From the NCBI RefSeq assembly GCF_021025955.1, contig NZ_JAJNCL010000019.1, forward strand, positions 1 to 64,000: a stretch of DNA of 64,000 nucleotides, written 5' to 3'. This document shows positions 15,908 through 25,454 of the stretch, one piece after another. How positions within the stretch are numbered: the stretch's first letter is position 1; every line of letters starts with the position of its first letter. The notes under the pieces were generated by a model, which had not been told where the DNA came from, ran no database searches, and was given only the letters and a program-made list of their open reading frames with translations. Origin of the DNA: Rhodococcus qingshengii. GTDB lineage: Bacteria > Actinomycetota > Actinomycetes > Mycobacteriales > Mycobacteriaceae. Position numbers and translations under genes: made by a program.

Positions 15908-16842
15908 ACCGCGCGGTGAGCGGGCAGAATCGACGCCCGCTCACCGTCTGCGTCACCGGCGCCCTGCACCAACCCGAGGAAATGCGTCAGCTGCGCGGCA
16001 AGCGGTTCCTCGCTGTAACGGATCGTCGGAATTTCGATGACCGTCTGCTGCTGGTAGCCGTCCCGATCGGTAGGCATGTTGTCGTCGATGTGCCGGTAGA
16101 TCGTGATGTCGCGACGCAAGAGATCGATCTCGATGAGTCGATCCGCCTCGAGCAACGACAGCTGGCGAATCTTGCGCTGACTGATTCGACTCGCGGAAAT
16201 CGTTGCAACAGCACCTGATCCGAAGCGCAATACGGCGTCGGCGCAATCTTCCGACCGGTTCTGCACGGACGTCGGGTGGAAGTAGCCGAACTCCCCTTTT
16301 GCCAAACTGGGTTCCGAGCCGGCAAATCCGATGGCAAGGTCGATATCGTGAATCAGCAGGTCCGTCGCGACACCCGTCGGAATGCGGGAAACGAACGGAG
16401 AGTGACGGATACCGTTCACCTGCCACACATCGCCGGAGAACTCGCGGGCGGTGCGAACAGCAGGATTGAAGCGTTCGAGCAGTCCACACATCAGTGGAAC
16501 ACCGGACGCGCGTGAACGATCGACCAGATCGACGCTCTGCTCGTACGTCGCCGCCAACGGCTTCTCCACCAGGACAGGCTTCCCCAGATCGAGAACCCGG
16601 CCGGCCAACTCGTAGTGCGCAGGCGTAGCGGCGGCGATCACGACGGCATCGATCTCGTCGAGCGAGTCGAAATCTGCGGCCCAACGCGTATCGAACCGCG
16701 CAGCAACGGCTTTGCCCTGCTCCTCGCGCGGCTCGATCAGCAGATCCAACTCACACAGCGCCGACTGCGCGATGACCCGCGCATGCAGCGAACCCATCTG
16801 ACCGGATCCGACAAGAGCGATACGTGGCTTGCTAGCAGTCAT
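15862..16842 (-). CDS. Gfo/Idh/MocA-family sugar-nucleotide dehydrogenase (GnnA/WlbA-like)
   Basis: 326 residues from ATG 16842. The Rossmann motif IALVGSGQMGSLHARV is at the N-terminus. VLVEKPLAA contains the family EKP lysine, and ATDLLIHDIDLAIGF contains the conserved substrate-side His. Relatives GnnA and WlbA oxidise C3 of a UDP-sugar for transamination. That role is supported by the DegT aminotransferase gene two bases upstream on the same strand and the LpxA-family gene divergent from them. A simple NAD-linked sugar oxidoreductase with another target is the alternative. The 46-base antisense overlap with the GT-C gene is unusual. Confidence 0.8.
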   Translation of the reverse strand: MTASKPRIALVGSGQMGSLHARVIAQSALCELDLLIEPREEQGKAVAARFDTRWAADFDSLDEIDAVVIAAATPAHYELAGRVLDLGKPVLVEKPLAATYEQSVDLVDRSRASGVPLMCGLLERFNPAVRTAREFSGDVWQVNGIRHSPFVSRIPTGVATDLLIHDIDLAIGFAGSEPSLAKGEFGYFHPTSVQNRSEDCADAVLRFGSGAVATISASRISQRKIRQLSLLEADRLIEIDLLRRDITIYRHIDDNMPTDRDGYQQQTVIEIPTIRYSEEPLAAQLTHFLGLVQGAGDADGERASILPAHRAVHEVTESALAAALSS

Positions 16843-16844
16843 TT

Positions 16845-17945
16845 TCAGGCCTCCATGGCGCCGCGTACCGCGGCAACGATCTGATCGACGTCGCCGGCGG
16901 ACAACGCAGCGTGGACAGGGATGCTCAGGCACCGCGACGCCACCGAAGTGGCCACCGGCGTCTCGTCGATGACGACCCGCGGATGTTCGCGGTAGCACTC
17001 GTAGTCGTAGACGGCCTTCGGGTAGTAGATGCCGCTACCGATATCCTTCGCGGCCAGACGCTCACTCAACTGGTCGCGAGTGATCGGTGCGTCCTCGGCC
17101 AGCAGCAAGGTGAACTGATGCCAGACATGTCCACGACCGGACAGTTCGCTCGGCAAGATCAGTCCTTCGACGTCCTTCAGGCCGACACGCAAGGCCTCCG
17201 CATTCCGGCGGCGCGCCTCGACCTGCTGCATGTACGTCGCCATCTGGGGCAGCGCCAAGCTCGCCTGAAGGTCGGTCATCCGGTAGTTCTGGCCGACCAT
17301 CTCGTACTGGTAGCGCGCCCGCATCCCCTGGTTGCGCAGGACCCGAAGACGATCGGCGATCGCGTCGTCGTCGGTCGTGATCATTCCGCCCTCGGCGGTC
17401 GTGAGGTTCTTCGTTGCATAGAACGAGAAGCAACCCACACCGAAACTGCCGGCGCCTCGCCCGTCGAACGTCGCTCCATGGGCCTGAGCGGCGTCCTCGA
17501 CGACAGTCAGACCGTTCTTCGATGCCAGCGGCATCAAGGCACCCATGTCCGCCGACTGGCCGTACAGATGAACCGGCATCAGAACCTTCGTGCGCTCACC
17601 GATTCGCTCGGCAGCGACAGCGGGGTCGATATTGAAGTCGGACTCGGAGATATCGGCAAACCTCGCGGTCGCGCCTGCCTCGAGAATTGCATTGAGCGTG
17701 GCCACGAACGTGAACGGCGTGGTCAGAACCTCGTCACCCGGCTGAAGATCCTGGACCTGAAGCGCCGCGATCAATGCGGTCGTGCCGTTGTTCACCGCCA
17801 CTGCCTGTCGCGTCCCGACCAGCGCCGCGAACTCGTCCTCGAGCCGCTTCACCTTCGGCCCCTGCGCGACGATCCCCGATCGCAGAGTGTCCAGCACCTC
17901 GCGCTCGACTTCTTCCCCGAACGAGATACTGGATATCGCGATCAC
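16845..17945 (-). CDS. DegT/DnrJ/EryC1 sugar aminotransferase (GnnB/WlbC-like)
   Basis: 366 residues, PLP-dependent. AVNNGTTALIAALQ binds the cofactor phosphate, VVEDAAQAHGATFDGRGAG holds the pyridine-nitrogen Asp, and Lys179 in FYATKNLTTAEGGM forms the Schiff base. NYRMTDLQASLALPQM is the usual downstream signature. The enzyme should aminate a keto-sugar nucleotide, here most simply the C3 ketone made by the neighbouring Gfo/Idh enzyme. Start GTG 17945 has GGAGG upstream. The next gene follows after a two-base gap, so the two are one operon. A dTDP-sugar route is also possible because rmlAB are close by. Confidence 0.88.
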   Translation of the reverse strand: MIAISSISFGEEVEREVLDTLRSGIVAQGPKVKRLEDEFAALVGTRQAVAVNNGTTALIAALQVQDLQPGDEVLTTPFTFVATLNAILEAGATARFADISESDFNIDPAVAAERIGERTKVLMPVHLYGQSADMGALMPLASKNGLTVVEDAAQAHGATFDGRGAGSFGVGCFSFYATKNLTTAEGGMITTDDDAIADRLRVLRNQGMRARYQYEMVGQNYRMTDLQASLALPQMATYMQQVEARRRNAEALRVGLKDVEGLILPSELSGRGHVWHQFTLLLAEDAPITRDQLSERLAAKDIGSGIYYPKAVYDYECYREHPRVVIDETPVATSVASRCLSIPVHAALSAGDVDQIVAAVRGAMEA

Positions 17946-18010
17946 TGAGTTACCTCCGATAGATTCATCCGACCGTCGTCGGAACGAAATACCCCGACAA
18001 CCCAGGAAGC

Positions 18011-18032
18011 GTATCGAAACACGATTCGATAC
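18011..18032. promoter_or_regulatory. perfect palindrome between divergent sugar genes
   Basis: GTATCGAA (18011-18018) and TTCGATAC (18025-18032) form a perfect eight-base inverted repeat with a six-base spacer. It sits in the 110-base gap between the leftward aminotransferase and the rightward LpxA-like gene. Size and position fit an operator controlling both directions. No cognate regulator is identified. Confidence 0.5.
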
Positions 18033-18055
18033 TTCGAGAGGATTCCGGAACCTGC

Positions 18056-18772
18056 ATGTCTGAACGAGCCGACTGCCACATCCATCCGACCGCCGTGATC
18101 GGCGCCGACGTACTGATCGGGGCGGGAGTCACGATCGGACCGAACGCGGTACTCACCGGCCCACTCGAAATCGGCGACGACTGCTGGATCGGCTCGGGAG
18201 CGGTCTTGGGAGCTCCCCCCGAGATCCTCGGCGCGCTACATCCGACGTCCTGGTCCGTCAGCGCCGGTCTGGGAATTCGAATCGGTGCTCGAACGACGAT
18301 TCGCGAATTGAGCACAGTCCATCAGGGAAGCGAACGCCGCACCGAAATCGGCGAAGACTGCTTCGTGATGAACAGAGTGGGAATCGAGCACGACGTGCAG
18401 ATCGGTGACCGCTGCGTCGTGTCCTCCGGTACGACGCTTGCCGGGCACGTCAGCGTCGGAGACGGCGTCAACCTGGGCATGCACACTGTCGCGCACCAAC
18501 GACGCGTCATCGGCTCCGGATCCATGATCGGGATGGGAACCGTCGTGGTCAAGGACGTCCCGCCCTTCGCCAAGGCATTCGGCAATCCGGTGTCGTTGCA
18601 CGGTGTCAACCGAATCGGAATGAGCCGATCAGGTATCGCGGACGCGGATATTTCCGCGATCGAAGATCTCTACACCGCCGGTAGCTTCGGCACGTCACCG
18701 GCCATTCCGGACTCGCTCTCGGAAGCCTTCACCTGGTGGCGGGAACGCGCCGACAAACCGCTCGTGGTTTAG
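18056..18772 (+). CDS. LpxA-family left-handed beta-helix acyltransferase
   Basis: 238 residues. Hexapeptide repeats (IHPTAVIGADVLIGAGVTIG and on) form a left-handed beta-helix to about residue 170. Then comes an LpxA-type tail: KDVPPF, GNPVSLHGVNRIGMSRSGI and a helical end (ADISAIEDLY). GIEHDVQIGDRC aligns with the catalytic-His segment of LpxA (His112 here), and LAGHVSVGD and VAHQ match the next conserved blocks. LpxA proper acylates UDP-GlcNAc or, with GnnA/GnnB, its 3-amino form in lipid A synthesis. Mycolata make no lipid A, so the acyl chain (acetyl or longer) and sugar here are unknown. Confidence 0.8.
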   Translation: MSERADCHIHPTAVIGADVLIGAGVTIGPNAVLTGPLEIGDDCWIGSGAVLGAPPEILGALHPTSWSVSAGLGIRIGARTTIRELSTVHQGSERRTEIGEDCFVMNRVGIEHDVQIGDRCVVSSGTTLAGHVSVGDGVNLGMHTVAHQRRVIGSGSMIGMGTVVVKDVPPFAKAFGNPVSLHGVNRIGMSRSGIADADISAIEDLYTAGSFGTSPAIPDSLSEAFTWWRERADKPLVV

Positions 18773-18830
18773 CGAGACAAATCCTGGTTGGTATCGTCTG
18801 CGAAATGACGAACGGGCGGGATGCAGGCGC

Positions 18831-19850
18831 GTGAGTACCTCTCCCGAATCTGATCAACCGGTCGAAGACGTCGAACCGGCAGCAGAGCCGAACGCTCTAC
18901 GCGGCCTTCTCGTCAACGGATTCAAGGTCCTCGTCACCCTCGCGATCGTCGTCGCGATCATCTTCGCGGTGAAGTCCCAGTGGTCCGAGGTCAAGAACAC
19001 GATCACCGAGCTGAACTGGTGGACGCTTGCCGCCTCGTCGGTGTTCATCTTCCTCGGTATGGGTGCCGCAGTGCGGGCCTGGCAACACGCACTCGGCGCC
19101 CTCGAACAACCGATCCCGGCCTTCGACGCCGCTCGCGCTTATCTGGTCGGCCAACTCGGCAAGTACCTTCCCGGCAGTGTCTGGGCCTTCGTTCTGCAAA
19201 CGGAACTCGTGAGGCGCGCCGGTGTGTCCCGCGCCGCAGGCTTTGTCGCAGTGCTGGTCACGGTGGGATTGAGCACAACTTCGGCGCTGGTCGTCGGCCT
19301 CTTCGGTCTACCTGCCCTGTTCGAGGTCAGCACGGCGGCAGCGGTCGGCGTGATCATCCTGGTACCGATCGCATTGGTCTGCGCCTACCCTCCGGTGCTC
19401 ACTCGCCTGGTGAACCTCGCGCTGAAACTGCTCCGCCGCACGCCGCTGCACAAGCCGCTCACGATGCACAAGATTGCGCTCGCATTGGGCTGGTGCGCAG
19501 CAAGCTGGGTGCTCTACGGCATCCAGTTGTGGCTACTCGCGTCCAGTTCGGCCGGCTTCGAAATCCGTGGGCTCGTCCAGTGCATCGGCGCTCTTGCCCT
19601 CGGTATGTGCGCGGGCGTCCTCGTGTTCGTCGTCCCGTCCGGAATCGGTGTCCGCGAAGCCGTCATCGTCGCCGCGCTTTCACCGTTCATGGATGCCGGC
19701 GTCGCGCTAGGCCTCGCACTGGCGTCGAGGCTGCTGTTCACCCTCTGTGAAGTCTTTGCCGGCGCCGTGGCTGCACTGTCGGGATCACGAGGCCTGCGCA
19801 ATGCACTCGTGCACGAACGTTCCCGAGTGCCGGACCCCACCAAAGCCTGA
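18831..19850 (+). CDS. UPF0104/LPG-synthase-like membrane protein, putative lipid-glycan flippase
   Basis: 339 residues with about eight membrane helices after a 25-residue acidic tail. RAYLVGQLGKYLPGSVWAF and VFVVPSGIGVREAVIVAAL are the hallmark motifs of the lysylphosphatidylglycerol-synthase transmembrane (YbhN/AglD) family. The family includes proteins proposed to move or modify polyprenyl-linked sugars. Start is GTG 18831. It sits between the LpxA-like gene and rmlB. Together with the GT2 and GT-C genes nearby it could complete a lipid-linked sugar transfer route; that role is inferred. Confidence 0.72.
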   Translation: MSTSPESDQPVEDVEPAAEPNALRGLLVNGFKVLVTLAIVVAIIFAVKSQWSEVKNTITELNWWTLAASSVFIFLGMGAAVRAWQHALGALEQPIPAFDAARAYLVGQLGKYLPGSVWAFVLQTELVRRAGVSRAAGFVAVLVTVGLSTTSALVVGLFGLPALFEVSTAAAVGVIILVPIALVCAYPPVLTRLVNLALKLLRRTPLHKPLTMHKIALALGWCAASWVLYGIQLWLLASSSAGFEIRGLVQCIGALALGMCAGVLVFVVPSGIGVREAVIVAALSPFMDAGVALGLALASRLLFTLCEVFAGAVAALSGSRGLRNALVHERSRVPDPTKA

Positions 19851-19857
19851 CGTTCGG

Positions 19858-20868
<1,011 letters not shown>

Positions 20869-20956
20869 TCAGGCTCATCGAACGAACTCCCACTTTAGCG
20901 GCCGGGCGTGTCATGCCCGTTTGCGTCGGCAGGCAGGAGTGCAGGACACTGCACGC

Positions 20957-21832
20957 ATGCGCGGAATCATTCTGGCCGGTGGTACCGGGTCGCGGTTGCA
21001 CCCGATCACCCTCGGAGTGAGCAAGCAACTGTTGCCTGTCTACGACAAGCCGATGATCTATTACCCGCTCTCCACTCTCATGCTCGCCGACATTCGCGAC
21101 ATCTTGATCATCACGACCCCACACGACGCCGAACAATTCCGCCGGGTTCTCGGCGACGGCTCACAATTCGGCGTCAACCTCACGTATGCGGTGCAACACG
21201 AACCGAACGGCCTCGCAACGGCATTCACCCTCGGTGCAGAGCACATCGGATCCGACTCCGTGGCGCTCGTCCTCGGCGACAACATCTTCTACGGCCCCGG
21301 CCTCGGAACCCAACTCAGGCGTTTCTCCGACATCGACGGCGGAGCCGTATTCGCTTACTGGGTCTCGAATCCGACCGCCTACGGCGTCGTCGAATTCGAC
21401 GACTCGGGTCGCGCAGTGTCCATCGAGGAAAAGCCGACGTCACCGAAATCCAATTACGCAGTCCCCGGCCTCTACTTCTACGACAGCGACGTCGTGGACA
21501 TCGCACGCACTCTGAAGCCCTCTGCGCGTGGCGAATACGAAATCAGCGATATCAACCAGCGCTATCTCGAAGCAGGCAAACTCTCTGTCGACGTCCTCCC
21601 CCGCGGAACCGCGTGGCTCGACACCGGCACACCCGATTCCTTGCTCGAGGCTGCAAACTACGTGAGGACCATCGAACACCGCCAGGGTCTCAAGATCGGT
21701 TCACCTGAAGAGGTCGCGTGGCGTCAAGGATTCATCACCTCCGACCAATTACGCACTCAGGCAGAAACATTGGGCAAATCCGGGTACGGCAACTACCTAC
21801 TCGAGCTGCTCGAGCACGGCAAGGAATGGTGA
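20957..21832 (+). CDS. rmlA: glucose-1-phosphate thymidylyltransferase RmlA
   Basis: 291 residues from ATG 20957. The nucleotidyltransferase signature is [23 protein letters not shown], followed by [25 protein letters not shown] carries the catalytic Asp, [20 protein letters not shown] is the sugar-phosphate pocket, and [16 protein letters not shown] is near the end. It makes dTDP-glucose from dTTP and glucose-1-phosphate. The frame is open further upstream, but conservation begins at this ATG. The rmlC start follows the stop by one base. Confidence 0.95.
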   Translation: MRGIILAGGTGSRLHPITLGVSKQLLPVYDKPMIYYPLSTLMLADIRDILIITTPHDAEQFRRVLGDGSQFGVNLTYAVQHEPNGLATAFTLGAEHIGSDSVALVLGDNIFYGPGLGTQLRRFSDIDGGAVFAYWVSNPTAYGVVEFDDSGRAVSIEEKPTSPKSNYAVPGLYFYDSDVVDIARTLKPSARGEYEISDINQRYLEAGKLSVDVLPRGTAWLDTGTPDSLLEAANYVRTIEHRQGLKIGSPEEVAWRQGFITSDQLRTQAETLGKSGYGNYLLELLEHGKEW

Positions 21833-21833
21833 C

Positions 21834-22439
21834 GTGGAAATTCGTCCACTGAAGATCGCCGGAGCTTGGGAAATTACGCCGAAGCAGTTCGGTGACAACC
21901 GCGGTGTCTTTCTCGAATGGTTCAAAAGCTCCGCCTTCACCGCCGCGACCGGCCGCACTCTCGATCTCGCGCAGGCCAACTGCTCGGTTTCCGAAGCCGG
22001 TAGCCTCCGCGGGATCCACTTCACCGACAATCCGCCCGGACAGGCGAAATACATCACCTGCGTGAAAGGTGCCTTCCTCGACGTTGTCGTAGACCTGCGC
22101 GTCGGATCACCGACCTTCGGCGAGTGGGATGCGGTGGTGATCGACGACGTCGATCGACGAGCGGTGTTCCTGGCGGAAGGCCTCGGCCACGCCATCCTTT
22201 CACTCGAAGACGGATCGACAGTGATGTACCTGTGCAGCATCGAATACTCCCCCCGCCTGGACCGCGACCTCGATCCCTTCGATCCGGAACTCGCGATCGA
22301 ATGGCCGAAGACAGACCGTAAGGGCAACCCCCTGACCTACGAGCTCTCCGCAAAGGACGCCGCCGCACCGTCCCTGTCGACGCTCCGCGCAGACGACCTG
22401 TTGCCCGGTTTTGTGGCCGAAGATTCGCCGAATCGGTAA
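21834..22439 (+). CDS. rmlC: dTDP-4-dehydrorhamnose 3,5-epimerase RmlC
   Basis: 201 residues, cupin fold. GAWEITPKQFGDNRGVFLEW, LAQANCSVSEAGSLRGIHFTD with the catalytic His, VDLRVGSPTFGEW with the catalytic Asp region, and STVMYLCSIEYSP at the active site follow the mycobacterial RmlC pattern. Start GTG 21834 is one base after the rmlA stop, so the two are coupled. It makes dTDP-4-keto-L-rhamnose. The final reductase RmlD must be encoded elsewhere. Confidence 0.93.
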   Translation: MEIRPLKIAGAWEITPKQFGDNRGVFLEWFKSSAFTAATGRTLDLAQANCSVSEAGSLRGIHFTDNPPGQAKYITCVKGAFLDVVVDLRVGSPTFGEWDAVVIDDVDRRAVFLAEGLGHAILSLEDGSTVMYLCSIEYSPRLDRDLDPFDPELAIEWPKTDRKGNPLTYELSAKDAAAPSLSTLRADDLLPGFVAEDSPNR

Positions 22440-22464
22440 TCTTCACCTTTCACGACTCGATGGG

Positions 22465-23583
22465 ATGACGACCGGCGGGACGGACGGCTGGATGACCAAA
22501 CGTGCGAGCAGACGCGGCCTGTGGACGGCCGTCGTTCTCGCAGCCGGGCTCGGCGCCCTCGCACTGGTCGCACCGCCTCTGACTCCAGGCACGATCGAGT
22601 CCGCCCCCATCACGGTCATTACGACCACCCCACCGGCTCCGGTTGTTCCGCTCTCCCCGGAGGAGCTCGCGGCCCGGGTGGTCCCCACCATCGTCACCAT
22701 CACCGCGCCGGCCGGATTCACCACCACCGCTGGAACCGGGATCGTGCTCTCCCCTGACGGGGTGGTGCTCACGAATCACCACGTCATCAGCGGAGCCTCG
22801 GACGTCACTGCCGTCAGCATGTCCAACGGACTGATCTACGACGCCGAGATCCTCGGTTACGACAGCGTAAGCGACCTTGCCGTCCTGCGCCTCGCGGGCG
22901 CCACCGATCTGCCGGTGGCAGTGGTCGGCAAGTCCGTGGAAGCCGCTCGTGGGGACTCCGTCACCGCAATCGGAAATGCCGATGGCGGCGGAGTGCCCGT
23001 CCCGGCTCCCGGCGTCATCACCAACCTCGGTGTCACCGTCAACACTCGCAACGTGTCCGATGGATCGCGAAACCAGTTGAAGGGCCTCATCGAGGTGGAC
23101 GCGGACATCCGGCCTGGCGATTCCGGTGGCCCCCTGGTCAACGCCGTTGGCGAGCTGATCGGCGTCAGCAGCGCGGGCAACGCCGTCACCGACCGCACCG
23201 AAACCTCACCGGCGCCTCAGTCCTACGCGATACCGATCGACACCGCACTACCGATCGTCGAGCAGGTACTCGGTGGCCGCTCCTCCGAGACCGTGCGTGT
23301 GGGACCGACACCCGTGCTCGGTGTCGCGGTGAAGGACCACGCAGAAATGCCGCCCGGCGCCGAAGTTGTTGCCGTGAGCTTCGATTCGCCGGCCGAACGG
23401 GTGGGGCTCACCAAAGGCGCGGTCATCACGGAGTTCGGGGGCAGCCGGATCGCGTCGTCCGCGGACCTCAATGCGGCGATGAGCTCACGCCGCCCCGGCG
23501 ACACCGTCGCGCTGACGTGGGTAGACGCGACGGGGCAGCCCGGGGCCGGGTCCTTGGTTCTCGACGAGGGACCACCTCGCTAG
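22465..23583 (+). CDS. membrane-anchored trypsin-like (S1C) protease with PDZ-like domain
   Basis: About 370 residues. An N-terminal signal anchor (RRGLWTAVVLAAGLGALALVA) is followed by a Thr/Pro-rich linker and a chymotrypsin fold. The triad is in VLTNHHVIS (His), SVSDLAVLRL (Asp) and RPGDSGGPLV (Ser). A C-terminal PDZ-like region begins near GVAVKDHAEMPPGAEVV. HtrA/PepD relatives police misfolded envelope proteins outside the membrane. Start is uncertain between ATG 22465 and ATG 22492. It follows rmlC by 25 bases and may share its transcript. Confidence 0.85.
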   Translation: MTTGGTDGWMTKRASRRGLWTAVVLAAGLGALALVAPPLTPGTIESAPITVITTTPPAPVVPLSPEELAARVVPTIVTITAPAGFTTTAGTGIVLSPDGVVLTNHHVISGASDVTAVSMSNGLIYDAEILGYDSVSDLAVLRLAGATDLPVAVVGKSVEAARGDSVTAIGNADGGGVPVPAPGVITNLGVTVNTRNVSDGSRNQLKGLIEVDADIRPGDSGGPLVNAVGELIGVSSAGNAVTDRTETSPAPQSYAIPIDTALPIVEQVLGGRSSETVRVGPTPVLGVAVKDHAEMPPGAEVVAVSFDSPAERVGLTKGAVITEFGGSRIASSADLNAAMSSRRPGDTVALTWVDATGQPGAGSLVLDEGPPR

Positions 23584-23617
23584 CCTCGAAAAGCTCTAGC
23601 CGTGAAAGCATCGTCGC

Positions 23618-24478
23618 ATGACCACGGTCCTTCTCCTCACCTGTGACGGCGCCGCCCGCGAGGCGGATGTCGAAAGCAAACTCGTCATGGAAGCTCTCAC
23701 CCCCTACGGCATTGCGTCGACAATGGCGCCGTGGTCGAGTCCGTCTCTCCGCGACATCGTCGCCGACCTGGTTCTGATCCGGTCTACGTGGGACTACACG
23801 CAGCGCCTCGAGGAGTTTCTCACCGTTCTCGATCAGCTGACCGTTCCGATCGCCAATCCCCTCGCGATCGTCAAGTGGAACGCCCACAAGGGATACCTGA
23901 CCGAACTTGCAGCAGCAGGGGTACCCATCGTCCCCACCGCTGTGCTCACCGCCGGAAAGAGCGAAACACTCACCCTCCCTTCGTTCGAGAGTGCCGACGT
24001 CATCGTCAAGCCTGCGGTGTCCGCCGGCGCTGTCGGAGTCGGAAAATTTGCCTCCGGGTCCGCGCAGGCCCACGCTCACCTCAGCTCCATCCTCGAGAGT
24101 GGCAACGACGCATTGGCCCAGCCCTTCATCTCGGACGTCGTCGACGGCGAGCGCTCGATCATCCACATCGGCGGACGTTACTCCCATGCGGTCCGGAAGA
24201 TCCCGGCCGCCAACGACTTCCGTGTGCAGGAATACCACGGCGGAACCAACCACCTCCACGAACCGTCCACCGCCGAACTCGCGGTGGCAGATGCGGCACT
24301 GGCCGCAGCTCCGTGCGGCCCCGGCGAATTGCTTTACGCGCGTGTGGACGTCGTGGGGCCGGTGGATCAACCACTGCTCATGGAAGTGGAGTTGATCGAG
24401 CCCGAACTCTTTCTGCCATTCGCCCCTGGATCTGCCGACGCCCTCGCACGGGCAGTTGTCGCATCACTGCGCACGTGA
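23618..24478 (+). CDS. ATP-grasp-like protein of unknown function
   Basis: 286 residues. The layout suggests an ATP-grasp ligase: an N-terminal pre-ATP-grasp domain (TTVLLLTCDGAAREADVESKL, LVLIRSTWDYTQRLEEFL), a central ATP-binding part (ADVIVKPAVSAGAVGVGKF, AQPFISDVVDGERSIIHIGG) and a metal-binding end (LYARVDVVGP, LMEVELIEPELF). RSTWDY and VELIEPELF recur in orphan ATP-grasp proteins of actinomycetes, some of which join amino acids or amines. Substrates are unknown. Its 3' end overlaps the convergent esterase gene by 15 bases. Confidence 0.7.
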   Translation: MTTVLLLTCDGAAREADVESKLVMEALTPYGIASTMAPWSSPSLRDIVADLVLIRSTWDYTQRLEEFLTVLDQLTVPIANPLAIVKWNAHKGYLTELAAAGVPIVPTAVLTAGKSETLTLPSFESADVIVKPAVSAGAVGVGKFASGSAQAHAHLSSILESGNDALAQPFISDVVDGERSIIHIGGRYSHAVRKIPAANDFRVQEYHGGTNHLHEPSTAELAVADAALAAAPCGPGELLYARVDVVGPVDQPLLMEVELIEPELFLPFAPGSADALARAVVASLRT

Positions 24479-25435
24479 CTCCTGGGGCGGGACCGCATCG
24501 AGCCTGGTGCGAATGAACCTGGCAACATCGCGTAACGCAGCCCGGCTCTCCGGCAAGCCAGGCCAGACGGCGGGAAACGCGTGAACCTGGCCGTTCCAGA
24601 TCTGCAGCGAGCACGGCACCCCCGCGGAGGCGAGCCGTTGCGCCATCACCTCCGAATCGACTCTGAGCACCTCGGATTCGGCGGCGATCAGCAACGACGG
24701 CGGCAGCGCGGCAAGATCGCCGTCGACGGGTGAGTTCGTCTGTCCACCAAGCTTTCCGATCGCCATCAAGGCCGACACCGGGGCGATCACGTCACGTCGA
24801 GCGTTGGCGTGAACCGTTTTGGTGGTGCAGTCGAGATCGAGGAGCGGTGAGAGTCCGACAAGGCCGGCCGGAACGTCGAGTCCGGCGGACACAGCAGCAA
24901 GCGCCGTCGCGAAAACCAGGAAACCTCCGGCCGAATCACCCACGAAGACAATCTTTTCCGGCAAGGCTCCCTGTTCCAGGAGCCACCGGTACGCACCCAG
25001 GCAGTCGTCGACGGACCCGCTGATACTCGTGCTCGGCAACTGCCGATACGCGACGTGCAGGACCGGAAGGCCGGTTCGCTTGGCGATGCTGGCAACCACC
25101 GGCCGATGCGTGTTGAGCCCGCAGCACATGAACCCGCCGCCGTGCAGGTAGAGAACGACACCGTCGCGCAGATCAGCCGTCGAGCCTGCCGTGCGCACGA
25201 GTTCACCGTTGAATCCCGGAAAACGAATCGCCTCCCGATCGATCCCGGACGGAATGCGTACACCTGCGGCCGAGTCCAGAACTGCGGCGCGGCGCATGGC
25301 GCCAGGCGTCAACGGGGCGATCCCGACTACGGGCCGAAGCATCCATCGGCACGCGTTGTAGAGGACCTGTGATTCGATACTCGGCCTGCCGTATCGAGTT
25401 CCGGTCCTACGACTGACAGTCGGCAACAGAGACAT
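24464..25435 (-). CDS. alpha/beta-hydrolase, hormone-sensitive-lipase (HSL) type
   Basis: 323 residues. The oxyanion-hole motif LYLHGGGFMCCG and the nucleophile motif FVGDSAGGFLVF define the HSL/LipN-like family. The acid and His lie in AAESEVLRVDSEVMAQRL and GQVHAFPAVWPGL. Such enzymes cleave short acyl esters, often of lipids. It lies 19 bases downstream of the PIN-domain gene on the same strand and overlaps the ATP-grasp gene end. The physiological substrate is unknown. Confidence 0.88.
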   Translation of the reverse strand: MSLLPTVSRRTGTRYGRPSIESQVLYNACRWMLRPVVGIAPLTPGAMRRAAVLDSAAGVRIPSGIDREAIRFPGFNGELVRTAGSTADLRDGVVLYLHGGGFMCCGLNTHRPVVASIAKRTGLPVLHVAYRQLPSTSISGSVDDCLGAYRWLLEQGALPEKIVFVGDSAGGFLVFATALAAVSAGLDVPAGLVGLSPLLDLDCTTKTVHANARRDVIAPVSALMAIGKLGGQTNSPVDGDLAALPPSLLIAAESEVLRVDSEVMAQRLASAGVPCSLQIWNGQVHAFPAVWPGLPESRAALRDVARFIRTRLDAVPPQESRAQ

Positions 25436-25454
25436 CTGTCCAGATTAGAAGCGA

